Shown: positions 1 to 7,724, numbered from the stretch's first letter. The stretch is 11,843 nucleotides of DNA from Hyphomicrobium sp. (GCA_030609245.1 JAUWCP010000051.1:1-11843); one strand, 5' to 3'. Program-made: numbers and translations. The notes: generated from the sequence alone by a model not told the origin.

Positions 1-1
1 G

Positions 2-733
2 GTGGCGTGGATCACATTCGACGGCGGTGTGCATAAGGTTGGCCACGACGGCAACGGCTTCTCGTATGACAATGAGGGTCCGCGTCATGACGTGCTGCTG
101 CAGAAGTTTCGCTTATCAAGCCGGTGCGTGACGAATGCCGAATGGTTGGCTTTCGTCGACGACGGCGGCTATCGCGATCCGCTTCTATGGCTTGCGGACG
201 GGTGGGCGACAGTCAAAGAACTCGTTTGGGAAGCGCCCGGTTATTGGGAACGGCGCGATGGCGTTTGGCATCAAATGACGCTCGAGGGGCTTCGGCCGAT
301 CGATACGTGCGCGCCCGTTTCGCATGTGAGCTACTTTGAGGCCAATGCGTTCGCGCACTGGGCAGGTAAACGGCTGCCGACCGAGTTCGAGTGGGAGGTG
401 GCGAGCGCCAGCTACTCGCTTAAGGGCAACGATCTTTCGACCAACGCGTTGCGCCCGCGCCCTGCGGTGTCTGCCGATGCAGGACGGCTTGCGCAGTTTT
501 TTGGTGACGTTTGGGAGTGGACCAGCTCTGCCTATCAGCCCTACCCAGGCTACCGTCCGGCGCCGGGTGCGATCGGCGAGTACAACGGCAAGTTCATGGT
601 GAGCCAGCAAGTGTTACGCGGGGGATCGTGCGCCACGCCGCCAGGTCATATCCGCGCCACCTACCGCAATTTCTTCTTCCCACATCAGCGTTGGCAATTT
701 ACGGGCCTGCGTCTGGCGGAGGACGCGGCATGA
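2..733 (+). CDS. egtB: Ergothioneine biosynthesis protein EgtB (sulfoxide synthase), C-terminal part
   Basis: EgtB is a cytosolic non-haem iron enzyme that uses O2 to join the sulfur of a thiol (cysteine or gamma-glutamylcysteine) to hercynine, giving the sulfoxide intermediate of ergothioneine. The reading frame is open through the left edge, so the GTG at position 2 is not a real start. The 243 visible residues are the formylglycine-generating-enzyme-like C-terminal domain; the N-terminal DinB-like domain with the HxxxHxE iron ligands (about 170-180 residues) lies outside. Diagnostic segments are KRLPTEFEWE, GDVWEWTSSAY, GEYNGKFM and VLRGGSCATPPGHIRATYRNFFFPHQRWQFTG (read here in pieces across bases 361-710). 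The stop overlaps the egtD start as ATGA, which indicates translational coupling. Residues matching the mycobacterial gamma-glutamyl-binding Asp and Arg appear to be Phe and Gln, which hints at cysteine as substrate. Family call very sure; substrate inferred. Confidence 0.93.
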   Translation: MAWITFDGGVHKVGHDGNGFSYDNEGPRHDVLLQKFRLSSRCVTNAEWLAFVDDGGYRDPLLWLADGWATVKELVWEAPGYWERRDGVWHQMTLEGLRPIDTCAPVSHVSYFEANAFAHWAGKRLPTEFEWEVASASYSLKGNDLSTNALRPRPAVSADAGRLAQFFGDVWEWTSSAYQPYPGYRPAPGAIGEYNGKFMVSQQVLRGGSCATPPGHIRATYRNFFFPHQRWQFTGLRLAEDAA

Positions 734-1692
734 CGTTAGTTGAAGACACGAGTATTGGTGCGATCGAAGTCGATTCCGATTTCGCGAGCGCACTTTTCGA
801 CGGACTTTCGGCGCCGGAAAAGTCGATCCCCTGCCGCTTCCTTTATGATGCGGCCGGTAGCACACTGTTCGAAAAGATCACAGAGTTGCCGGAGTACTAC
901 CCGACACGGACCGAGACCGAGATACTTCGCGAATACGCATCTGATATCGCGCTCGATACACCGCCCGGCGCGGTGCTCATAGAGTTTGGCTCCGGCTCAA
1001 GCCACAAGACGGAGCTGCTGCTCGCCGAGATGCGCGATCTCTACGCCTACGTGCCGATCGACATCTCAGACGCCGCGCTTCGCGGTGCTCGAGCACGCAT
1101 TGAGGAGCGTTTTCCAGATCTGCGCGTATTGCCGTTGCGCGGCGACTTCGCACAACCCATTCCGATGCTGCCGGAGGTCGCCGGCCGGCCGCGGCTCGGA
1201 TTCTTTCCCGGATCGACCATCGGCAATTTAGAAAATGCCGCAGCGATCGAGCTGCTGGCGAACATGGCACGCATGCTCGGTGCAGACGGACGTCTCGTTA
1301 TCGGTGCCGATCTGAAAAAGGACGAGCGCCGGCTGATTGCCGCCTACGACGATGCAGCCGGTGTCACGGCCGCATTCAATCTCAATCTTCTCAAGCGGGC
1401 CAATCGCGAGCTTGGCGCCGACTTCGACGTAAGCCAGTTCGATCATCTAGCAGAGTACGACGGCGGTCGTGGCCGCATCGAGATTTATCTTGTGAGCCAG
1501 GCCGAGCAGACGGTTGAGGTGCTGGGCAGGCGTTTCCATTTTGCCGCCGGCGAGCGCGTCCATACCGAACATTCGCACAAGTACGATATCGAAGGTTTCC
1601 AGGCGTTAGCCGCGCGCGCTGGGTGGCGTCCCGTCCAGGTTTGGACGGACCGAGACCGCCTTTTCAGCGTGCACGTTCTGGAAACTGTGTAG
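730..1692 (+). CDS. egtD: L-histidine N(alpha)-methyltransferase EgtD
   Basis: EgtD uses three SAM molecules to trimethylate the alpha-amine of histidine to hercynine, the substrate of EgtB encoded just upstream. The protein has 320 residues, normal for the family. Visible motifs match the characterised mycobacterial enzyme almost position for position: Y39, the PEYYPTR segment with Y56, the SAM-binding FGSGSSHKTE loop (86-95) with K93, D111, GDF (138-140), PGSTIGN ending at N166, Y206, and the histidine-binding E280-x-S282. The ATG at 730 overlaps the egtB stop, and the frame has no better start; the longer open frame reaching back to 511 only runs inside egtB. No egtA, egtC or egtE is present in the window. 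The order egtB-egtD is a known compact ergothioneine operon. Confidence 0.96.
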   Translation: MTLVEDTSIGAIEVDSDFASALFDGLSAPEKSIPCRFLYDAAGSTLFEKITELPEYYPTRTETEILREYASDIALDTPPGAVLIEFGSGSSHKTELLLAEMRDLYAYVPIDISDAALRGARARIEERFPDLRVLPLRGDFAQPIPMLPEVAGRPRLGFFPGSTIGNLENAAAIELLANMARMLGADGRLVIGADLKKDERRLIAAYDDAAGVTAAFNLNLLKRANRELGADFDVSQFDHLAEYDGGRGRIEIYLVSQAEQTVEVLGRRFHFAAGERVHTEHSHKYDIEGFQALAARAGWRPVQVWTDRDRLFSVHVLETV

Positions 1693-1737
1693 TCGATGGT
1701 GATGCCCTTCGCGGGCGAAGTGCGCTAGAACCCGCTT

Positions 1738-2385
1738 ATGGCATGGCATAAGGGTGGCCCCGGCACGCGGCGCGGCTACCATCACGGCAACCTGCGCGAA
1801 GCGCTTATCACAGCGGCGCTTGAACTGATCTCTCAGAAGGGGGCGGCGGGCTTTACCTTTGCCGATGCTGCGCGTGCAGCCGGTGTAAGTCCTGCCGCGC
1901 CTTATCGTCACTTCCGCGATCGCGATGCGCTAATGGCTGACGTTGCGCGGCGCGGGTTTGAGGAATTCGCGGACGCCTTGGCGCGCGCCTGGGACGGCGG
2001 CAAGCCGACCCCGCGTGCAGCGTTTGAGCGCGTTGGTCGCGCCTATCTCGAATTTGCCAGCAAAGAGCCTGCGTTCTTTTCTGCGATGTTTGAGTCAGGG
2101 CTTCCTGTGGCCGACTACCCGGAAGTTGGCGAAGCGGGTGATCGCGCATTCGCGGTGTTGCGCGAGGCTTGCGAGGCGCTTGCGGCCACCCTTCCCAAAG
2201 AGCGCCGGCCGCCGTCGTTGATGATGGCCCTGCATATCTGGTCGCTGAGCCACGGCATTGCAGCGCTCTTTGGCCGTGGCGACGCTGCGCGACGTTCCAT
2301 TCCCATGAGTCCGGAAGAACTATTGGAAGCTGCCGTGCTTATCTATCTGGAGGGGCTGGGCGCTTCGCCCGACGAGGGTCGCTAA
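1738..2385 (+). CDS. TetR/AcrR family transcriptional regulator, WHG-type C-terminal domain
   Basis: This is a 215-residue TetR-type repressor. The N-terminal DNA-binding domain spans about residues 17-65: a helix from GNLREALITAALELI, then the helix-turn-helix TFADAARAAGVSPAAPYRHF at 40-59, with the usual Y-x-H-F end of the recognition helix. The C-terminal half carries W168-SLSHG-173, typical of the TetR subfamily whose ligand domain is named for its WHG motif; ligands are mostly unknown. The gene starts 45 bases after egtD on the same strand with no strong SD, so it may be co-transcribed with egtBD or have its own weak promoter. A long inverted repeat lies 124 bases after its stop, in front of the DUF2852 gene. 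That makes the DUF2852 gene the first candidate target (inference). Confidence 0.92.
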   Translation: MAWHKGGPGTRRGYHHGNLREALITAALELISQKGAAGFTFADAARAAGVSPAAPYRHFRDRDALMADVARRGFEEFADALARAWDGGKPTPRAAFERVGRAYLEFASKEPAFFSAMFESGLPVADYPEVGEAGDRAFAVLREACEALAATLPKERRPPSLMMALHIWSLSHGIAALFGRGDAARRSIPMSPEELLEAAVLIYLEGLGASPDEGR

Positions 2386-2448
2386 TCGGCGCGTGCCTCC
2401 CGCGCCCCTGGCAGCGAGGCGCTGGCACTCCTATCTGAAAGCTTGGCA

Positions 2449-2476
2449 GCCCGGCTGGCTCAATTTTCGGCCGGGC
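2449..2476 (+). other. GC-rich hairpin after the TetR gene
   Basis: GCCCGGC (2449-2455) and GCCGGGC (2470-2476) can pair perfectly as a 7-bp stem with a 14-base loop. It sits 64 bases after the regulator stop and just before the DUF2852 promoter region. No T run follows, so it is at best a weak or factor-assisted terminator and may be chance in GC-rich DNA. Confidence 0.25.
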
Positions 2477-2480
2477 CCCC

Positions 2481-2530
2481 TTGACGCCGCCACATTCAGA
2501 TGGCACCTATGTAAATGTAATAAACATTCA
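2481..2530 (+). promoter_or_regulatory. Candidate promoter of the DUF2852 gene
   Basis: Two layouts are possible. TTGACG at 2481-2486 is a good -35 but has no convincing -10 at 16-18 bases. TTCAGA (2495-2500) with a 17-base gap to TAATAA (2518-2523) is weaker by hexamer, but would place the start near 2530 and leave a short leader with GAGGA (2534-2538) as ribosome binding site. In the second layout the -10 lies at the centre of the inverted repeat, a classic repressor arrangement. No experimental support is visible in sequence alone. Confidence 0.35.
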
Positions 2531-2533
2531 CAT
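2509..2533. promoter_or_regulatory. Inverted repeat, probable TetR-type operator
   Basis: Arms ATGTAAATGT (2509-2518) and ACATTCACAT (2524-2533) pair at 9 of 10 positions around the 5-base spacer AATAA. It is strikingly AT-rich in GC-rich surroundings. Its size, symmetry and AACATT/AATGT half-sites resemble operators of AcrR/TetR regulators, and a TetR gene lies directly upstream. It ends 15 bases before the DUF2852 start codon. Confidence 0.5.
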
Positions 2534-2548
2534 GAGGACGAAAGCGAG

Positions 2549-2974
2549 ATGACTCAGGTTGTGGCGACGCTGGATGACTATGGCCGCCCCGCATGGATCG
2601 CGGTGATGGTCCTAGGCTTCATTCTCTTCTGGCCCATCGGGCTCGCAATCTTGGCCTATCTGATTTGGAGTGGACGCATGGGATGTGGACGCAACGGAGA
2701 ATTCAACCGCTGGCAGCAGCGCATGGCGGACAAGTGGGATTGCAAAATGGAGCGCTGGGGTCGCGATGCACGCAGCTTTGCTTCGAGCGGGAACGACGCG
2801 TTCGACGAATATCGCGGGGAGACGTTGCGACGTCTTGAAGAGGAGCAGCGTGAATTCCGTGAGTTTCTAAATCGATTGCGCAAGGCCAAGGACAAGCAAG
2901 AGTTTGATCAGTTCATGACCGAGCGCCGGTCACGGCCACCGGAGAGCCCAACCAGCGAGACCTCCCCTGCTTAA
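2549..2974 (+). CDS. DUF2852 domain membrane protein
   Basis: This is a 141-residue protein of the alphaproteobacterial DUF2852 family; its function is unknown. It has a short cytoplasmic lead, then the signature RPAWIAVMVLGFILFWPIGLAI followed by LAYLIWSGRMG. This forms one transmembrane segment at about residues 16-40 with a conserved Trp-Pro in the middle. From about residue 50 it is soluble and strongly charged, with a predicted coiled coil around 85-125 (rich in E, R, K, L and F) and a Pro/Ser-rich tail. I chose ATG 2549 because DUF2852 proteins begin shortly before this segment, GAGGA lies ten bases upstream, and the frame further upstream (from 2393) covers the operator region and is not protein-like. 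It is flanked by a putative operator and a terminator, so it is probably monocistronic. Confidence 0.88.
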   Translation: MTQVVATLDDYGRPAWIAVMVLGFILFWPIGLAILAYLIWSGRMGCGRNGEFNRWQQRMADKWDCKMERWGRDARSFASSGNDAFDEYRGETLRRLEEEQREFREFLNRLRKAKDKQEFDQFMTERRSRPPESPTSETSPA

Positions 2975-2996
2975 GCCACACGCCACGCTGAAGATG

Positions 2997-3030
2997 AAGA
3001 GCCGGGACTCATTGCGATCCTGGCTCTTTT
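2997..3030 (+). terminator. Rho-independent terminator after the DUF2852 gene
   Basis: An 11-bp stem is formed by AAGAGCCGGGA (2997-3007) and TCCTGGCTCTT (3018-3028), with a single G-U pair and a 10-base loop. The T run at 3027-3030 is followed by CCCTTT. It lies 22 bases past the DUF2852 stop. It also sits between two convergent genes, so it may limit read-through into the pentapeptide gene. The opposite-strand side lacks a good T run. Confidence 0.8.
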
Positions 3031-3061
3031 CCCTTTGAGCAACGTTGCATGGTGAAAATGT

Positions 3062-3904
3062 TTAGCGCGTCGCCTTGTCGAGGTTCACGGTGGACGACAG
3101 TCCTTTGACCGTGTCGAGACCGCGCACACCGGTGAGCTTGGCGCCGTAAAGGTCTGCACCGGTGAGATCTGCGCCTGTCATATCTGCTCCAGTGAAATCG
3201 ACCATTGATAGGTCCGAATCTGTCAGATCGGCACCGGTCAAATCCGTACCGACAAAGCGCGAAAAAGAAAGGTCCGCGCGATTCAAGATCGCGCCCCTCA
3301 TTGTGGCGGCTGAGAAGTCGCACGACTTCAAAATGTTTTTTGCCAGCGTTGTGATGGTGCCCTGGCCGGGGCGCGATTCAAGCGGCGTGAAGTCGGCATT
3401 GGTGAGGTTGGCCCCGCGGAAATCAGCACCGGAAAGATCGGCCATCACACGGACCTCTGTGAGGTTCGCGCCGGTAAAGCGCGGCGCATCGGCGAGGTCG
3501 CCTGTAAGATCGGAATAGATGGTCGGGCGGAAGATTGTCGCGCCGGTGAGATCGGCACCCGATAGGTCGGCGCGGATCAGTACCGAGCGGTCGAGCCGCG
3601 TGTGAGACAGATCAGTGCCCTTGAGGTTGGCGCCGGTGAAGTCGGTCCCATAGAGATCGGAGCGCGCAAGCGTTGCGCCCTTGAAGTTGAGGCCCGCGAG
3701 ATCGAGGTAGGTGAGATCGTGGTTTGAGTAGTCGAGCCGCTCGCCGGGCTTGGCTTTGAAGAGTGCCGACGCGATCTCACGCACCGTAAAGTCGGCGTCA
3801 GGTGAGACAGGCTCAGTCTCCTCCGCGACGGCACCCGTCGCCAGGCCAAGCATAAGAGTGAGAACCAATGCCGCGATGGTACGGGCCGCGCGCTGCAATC
3901 GCAT
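3062..3904 (-). CDS. Secreted pentapeptide-repeat protein
   Basis: This is a 280-residue protein with a clear Sec signal peptide: MRLQRAAR, then a hydrophobic stretch ending in ATGAVA, with likely cleavage after A27. Residues about 57-275 are tandem pentapeptides of the A(D/N)LxG type (for example ADLTGADLYGAKL), which fold as a right-handed four-sided beta-helix. The array is broken at about 125-142 and by a non-repeat insert at 173-195 that holds the only cysteine, C195. The start ATG at 3904 has AGGA eight bases upstream and gives the signal peptide. A TTG start 66 bases earlier would add 22 basic residues in front and is unlikely. The function of periplasmic pentapeptide proteins is generally unknown; DNA-mimic action on gyrase is unlikely for an exported one. 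It follows the oxoprolinase gene on the same strand after 143 bases, so it probably has its own promoter. Confidence 0.9.
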   Translation of the reverse strand: MRLQRAARTIAALVLTLMLGLATGAVAEETEPVSPDADFTVREIASALFKAKPGERLDYSNHDLTYLDLAGLNFKGATLARSDLYGTDFTGANLKGTDLSHTRLDRSVLIRADLSGADLTGATIFRPTIYSDLTGDLADAPRFTGANLTEVRVMADLSGADFRGANLTNADFTPLESRPGQGTITTLAKNILKSCDFSAATMRGAILNRADLSFSRFVGTDLTGADLTDSDLSMVDFTGADMTGADLTGADLYGAKLTGVRGLDTVKGLSSTVNLDKATR

Positions 3905-3961
3905 TTTCTTTTTCCTGCGCCCCGCCGAGGGCGACGTTCCTAAGATTGGCGATATGCGGCG

Positions 3962-3975
3962 ATCACTCAAGTGAT
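3962..3975. promoter_or_regulatory. Palindrome upstream of the pentapeptide gene
   Basis: ATCACT (3962-3967) and AGTGAT (3970-3975) are perfect 6-bp inverted arms with a 2-base gap. The site lies 58 bases before the chosen start codon. The minus-strand hexamer TTGAGT (3965-3970) inside it could serve as -35, with AATCTT 17 bases downstream as a poor -10. Candidate operator/promoter only. Confidence 0.3.
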
Positions 3976-4047
3976 TCGCGGCGCTAAATTGGGGAAAGGT
4001 GTCTCGCCGGGCCGCTTTACCACAGGGCTCAGGGTCGGCGGGTCTGG

Positions 4048-7000
4048 TTAAGCGTGGCCGAAGCCCCCGCCTGTCGGCGTGATGATGATGATCGCTTCAC
4101 CCGGCTCAAGAACCGTCTGATCGCAACCCTTAAGTTGTTCTTGGTTACCATTCTTGCGGCGCACGAGGTTGTTGCCGGTCTCGCCCGGCTCGCCGCCGTC
4201 GAGTCCAAAAGGCGGCACCTCGCGCGAGCTCGACAGGATCGCGCAGTCCATGCGCTCAAGAAAGCGGATGACACGTCGCGTACCGTCGCCGCTATTCCAC
4301 TTGCCAACGCCGCCCGACCCGCGGCGGATCGAGAACTCCTCCAGCAGCACGGGATACCGCAGCTCTAGGATCTCCGGGTCGGTTAGGCGCGTGTTGGTCA
4401 TGTGTACGTGCACGCCCGCGGCGCCACTAAAGCCCGGACCGGCGGGCGCGCCCGAGCACAGCGTTTCATAGTATTGGACCTGCTCGTTGCCGAACGTGAG
4501 GTTGTTCATCGTGCCTTGGGTGGAACCGAGTGCGCCAAGGGCTGCGAACAATGCGTTGGTCACGATCTGGCTCGTCTCGACGTTTCCGGCGACGACAGCG
4601 GCGGGGTATGTGGGGCTCAGCATCGAGCCGCCCGGAATGATGATCTCGATGGGCTTGAGGCATCCGGCGTTCATGGGAATCGGCTCGTCGACCATGACGC
4701 GGAAGGTATAAAGGACGGCTGCGCGCGTCACCGGCTCAGGCGCGTTGAAGTTGTTGGCTTGTTGCGGGCTTGTCCCAGTGAAATCGACCCTTGCGGTGCG
4801 CGCCTCGCGATCAACGCTGATGCGCACCTCGACACAAGTGCCTTGATCCATCTCCACGCGGAAATGACCATCCGACAAGCGTGCCAATAGCCGGCGCACG
4901 CTCGCTTCAGCGTTGTTCTGCACGTGCTGCATGTATGCCTTGACGACATCGAGACCGAAATGCGCGACCATCTTGTGAAGCTCAGCCTCTCCCTTGGCGC
5001 TGGCCGCGACCTGCGCCTTGAGATCGGCGATGTTTTTGTCGGGCTGTCGCGCAGGATATTTCGCACCTTGAAGAAGCGCACGCGTTTCATCCTCAAGAAA
5101 TCGTCCCTGATCGACGAGCTTCACATTATCGATGTAGACGCCCTCTTCCTCGATCGTCGTAGCGCGCGGCGTCATTGAGCCAGGTGTGATCCCACCGACG
5201 TCCGCGTGGTGGCCGCGGCTTGCTACATAGAAAAGGATTTCGGTGCCTTGCTCATCGAACACCGGCGTGACGACCGTGATGTCGGGCAGATGCGTGCCGC
5301 CATTGTAAGGCGCGTTCAGCATGTAGACGTCGCCCGGGCGCATTTCACTTCGGCGCAAGCGAATGATCGTCTCCACCGAGCGGTCCATAGAGCCCAAGTG
5401 CACGGGCAGATGCGGTGCGTTGGCGACAAGATGCCCGTCCGTGTCGAAAATCGCGCAAGAGAAGTCGAGGCGCTCTTTGATGTTGACCGACTGCGCCGTG
5501 TTGCGTAGCGCCTCGCCCATCTGCTCGGCGATGCTCATGAAGAGATTGTTGAACACTTCCAGCAGGACGGGGTCGGCCTCAGTGCCAAGTCGCTCGCGTG
5601 GGCGCGGTAGGCTGCGGCGAAGGACAAGATCGTTACGCGGCGAGACTTCGAGCTGCCAGCCGTCTTCGATCACCACAGTTTGGTTTGGCTCGATCAGCAG
5701 CGCGGGCCCCATCAACGTCATGCCCGGTTTGATCTGCTTGCGTAGGTAGACGGGTGCGCCGCGCCAGGCGCCGGACGAGTAAAACCGGGTTGTGTCACAG
5801 ACTTGCGCGGATGCAGTTTCTCTTGCGGTCTTGAGAGCGGGGCCTGGCCGAGCAACTTCGGCGACCTCGCCGCCCCCGGCCGCTTCGACCTCGATCGCCG
5901 CAGCGAAGATGCTCTTTTCGGGCGAGATAAAGCCGAACCGCTGACGGTGCAGCATCTCGAAATCTCGCGCCATGATATCGGGCTCGGAAAACGGAATGGG
6001 CAAGGCCGTGTCGGTCCCCTCGTAACGCAGATGCACGAATGTCTGGATTGCGATGTCGTCGTGCTCAACGCCTTCGTCGAGCAGCTCCTCTGTCGTTTCG
6101 CTTCCCAGGTCGAAGGCGAGGTTCTCGATCTTTCGCATCGTATCTGCGTTGAGCGGTGCCTCGATGGAACGCTCGCGACTGGCGCGGATGTGTGCGAGCC
6201 CCATGCCATACGCAGAGAGTAGGCCCGACAGCGGGTGGATGAGGACTGCTTCAATTCCGAGCGTATCGGCGATGAGGCAGGCGTGCTGACCGCCTGCGGA
6301 GCCGAAGCAATTGAGAGCGTACTCGGTGACGTCGTAGCCGCGCTCGACCGAGATCTTCTTAATGGCGTTGGCCATGTTCTCGACGGCAATTCGGATAAAG
6401 CCGTCGGCGACCTCTTCGGGCGATCGCCCATTGCCGACTTGTTGCGCTAAATCGGCGAAGCCAGCGCGAACACCGTCAGAGTCGAGGGGCTCATCCCGGC
6501 CAGGGCCAAAGATTTTCGGAAAGAAGGCTGGGTCAAGTTTGCCCACCATCAGGTTTGCGTCGGTGACGGTGAGCGGTCCGCCGGCACGGTAGCATTTCGG
6601 CCCTGGGCTGGCGCCCGCGCTCTGCGGGCCCACGCGGAAGCGCGCGCCGTCGTAAGTGAGGATCGAGCCTCCGCCCGCGGCCACTGTGTGAATGCGCAGC
6701 ATGGGCACAGTTAAGCGCACGCCGGCGACTTGCGTTTCGAACGTTCGCTCATATTCGCCGGCAAAGTGCGAGACGTCGGTCGATGTGCCGCCCATGTCGA
6801 AGCCGATAATCTTATCGAAGCCGGCGTGCTGGGCCGTCTCCGCCATGCCGACAACGCCGCCGGCGGGACCAGAAAGGATCGCGTCGCGTCCGCGGAACAT
6901 TTCTGCTGATTTGAGGCCGCCCGAGGAGGCCATGAAGAGCACGCGTGTATCTTCGTGGTCGAGCGCGCTTGAAACCCGTTCGACGTAGCGGCGCAGGATC

Positions 7001-7665
7001 GGCGACAGGTAGGCATCCGCCACGCTGGTATCGCCGCGGGCGACGATCTTGATGAGCGGGGAGACGGCGTGGCTCGCCGACACCTGGCCGAAGCCCAGCT
7101 CGCATGCGAGGGCTGCGGCTTGGCGCTCGTGCGCCGGATAGGCATAAGCGTGCATGAAGACGATGGCTACGGCGTCGATGCCATCGGCGCGCGCTTCCTT
7201 CAGTTGGGCTTCGAGGGCGGTGAGGTCGAGTGGCGTCTCAACTGTCCCGTCTGCGCGCACGCGCTCAGCCGCCTCTACAACGCGGGTATAGAGCATCTCG
7301 GGTTTCACGATCTTCTTGGCGAAGATATCGGGTCGTGCCTGCGTGCCGATTTCGAGCTGGTCTTTGAGGCCTTGCGTGATGACGAGTAGCGTTGCGTCAC
7401 CTTTGCGCTCCAAAAGTGCATTGGTGGCAACGGTTGTTCCCATCTTCACCGATGCGATGTTCTCTGAAGGGATCGGGGCGTCGGTTGGCACACCAAGAAA
7501 CTGGCGAATGCCTTCGAGTGCGGCGTCGCGATAGGCGCCGGGGTGTTCGCTCAAGAGCTTGCGCGCAAGGATTTTCCCTTCAGGCGTTCGCGCAACGACG
7601 TCAGTGAAGGTGCCGCCGCGATCAATCCAGAATTGCCACTTGCCGCCGTTATTGTGCCCCGCCAT
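4048..7665 (-). CDS. oplAH: 5-oxoprolinase (ATP-hydrolysing), fused HyuA/HyuB type
   Basis: The 1205-residue single chain joins hydantoinase A- and B-type domains, the architecture of ATP-dependent 5-oxoprolinase, which opens 5-oxo-L-proline to L-glutamate in the cytosol using ATP. The N-terminus (FWIDRGGTFTDVVA at 12-25, then KLLSEHPGAYRDAALEGIR) matches eukaryotic and bacterial oxoprolinases closely. The second phosphate-binding motif, FDMGGTSTD, is at 289-297. The HyuB half runs from about 695 (DPVLLEVFNNLFMSIAEQMG) to the glycine-rich end PTGGGFGHA. Length is typical of bacterial members. ATG 7665 gives the expected N-terminus, with a weak GGA eight bases upstream. Acetone carboxylases and N-methylhydantoinases use separate A and B subunits, so they are less likely; another lactam or hydantoin substrate cannot be excluded. 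It stands alone, divergent from the J-domain gene. Confidence 0.93.
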   Translation of the reverse strand: MAGHNNGGKWQFWIDRGGTFTDVVARTPEGKILARKLLSEHPGAYRDAALEGIRQFLGVPTDAPIPSENIASVKMGTTVATNALLERKGDATLLVITQGLKDQLEIGTQARPDIFAKKIVKPEMLYTRVVEAAERVRADGTVETPLDLTALEAQLKEARADGIDAVAIVFMHAYAYPAHERQAAALACELGFGQVSASHAVSPLIKIVARGDTSVADAYLSPILRRYVERVSSALDHEDTRVLFMASSGGLKSAEMFRGRDAILSGPAGGVVGMAETAQHAGFDKIIGFDMGGTSTDVSHFAGEYERTFETQVAGVRLTVPMLRIHTVAAGGGSILTYDGARFRVGPQSAGASPGPKCYRAGGPLTVTDANLMVGKLDPAFFPKIFGPGRDEPLDSDGVRAGFADLAQQVGNGRSPEEVADGFIRIAVENMANAIKKISVERGYDVTEYALNCFGSAGGQHACLIADTLGIEAVLIHPLSGLLSAYGMGLAHIRASRERSIEAPLNADTMRKIENLAFDLGSETTEELLDEGVEHDDIAIQTFVHLRYEGTDTALPIPFSEPDIMARDFEMLHRQRFGFISPEKSIFAAAIEVEAAGGGEVAEVARPGPALKTARETASAQVCDTTRFYSSGAWRGAPVYLRKQIKPGMTLMGPALLIEPNQTVVIEDGWQLEVSPRNDLVLRRSLPRPRERLGTEADPVLLEVFNNLFMSIAEQMGEALRNTAQSVNIKERLDFSCAIFDTDGHLVANAPHLPVHLGSMDRSVETIIRLRRSEMRPGDVYMLNAPYNGGTHLPDITVVTPVFDEQGTEILFYVASRGHHADVGGITPGSMTPRATTIEEEGVYIDNVKLVDQGRFLEDETRALLQGAKYPARQPDKNIADLKAQVAASAKGEAELHKMVAHFGLDVVKAYMQHVQNNAEASVRRLLARLSDGHFRVEMDQGTCVEVRISVDREARTARVDFTGTSPQQANNFNAPEPVTRAAVLYTFRVMVDEPIPMNAGCLKPIEIIIPGGSMLSPTYPAAVVAGNVETSQIVTNALFAALGALGSTQGTMNNLTFGNEQVQYYETLCSGAPAGPGFSGAAGVHVHMTNTRLTDPEILELRYPVLLEEFSIRRGSGGVGKWNSGDGTRRVIRFLERMDCAILSSSREVPPFGLDGGEPGETGNNLVRRKNGNQEQLKGCDQTVLEPGEAIIIITPTGGGFGHA

Positions 7666-7695
7666 GCGCCGGTTCCAGGATTAACAATACTCTGT

Positions 7696-7724
7696 CAGCT
7701 ATCGGCCAAGACCGGACGCGTCAA
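7696..7724 (-). promoter_or_regulatory. Candidate promoter of the oxoprolinase gene
   Basis: On the minus strand TTGACG (7719-7724) is a good -35. It is followed after 17 bases by TAGCTG (7696-7701), a poor -10. The start codon is about 30 bases further on. It lies in the 208-base divergent gap 7666-7873, where I see no other gene; no clear + strand promoter was found. Confidence 0.3.

Noticed and set aside
511..729. Upstream extension of the egtD frame
   Set aside because: It runs inside egtB in another frame, does not resemble EgtD, and the overlapping ATG at 730 gives the normal family length and N-terminus.
2501..2506. TGGCAC resembling a sigma-54 -24 element
   Set aside because: No TTGC -12 element follows at the required spacing.
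2393..2548. N-terminal extension of the DUF2852 protein
   Set aside because: It would translate through the operator and promoter region. The ATG at 2549 has an SD and matches the family start.
3162..3518. 118-codon + strand frame with repeated APVKS-like units
   Set aside because: It is the complement of the pentapeptide repeats; the periodicity comes from the real minus-strand gene.
3062..3904. Short DNA repeats that look array-like
   Set aside because: The repeats are in-frame 15-base coding units of pentapeptides, degenerate and without unique spacers, so not a CRISPR array.
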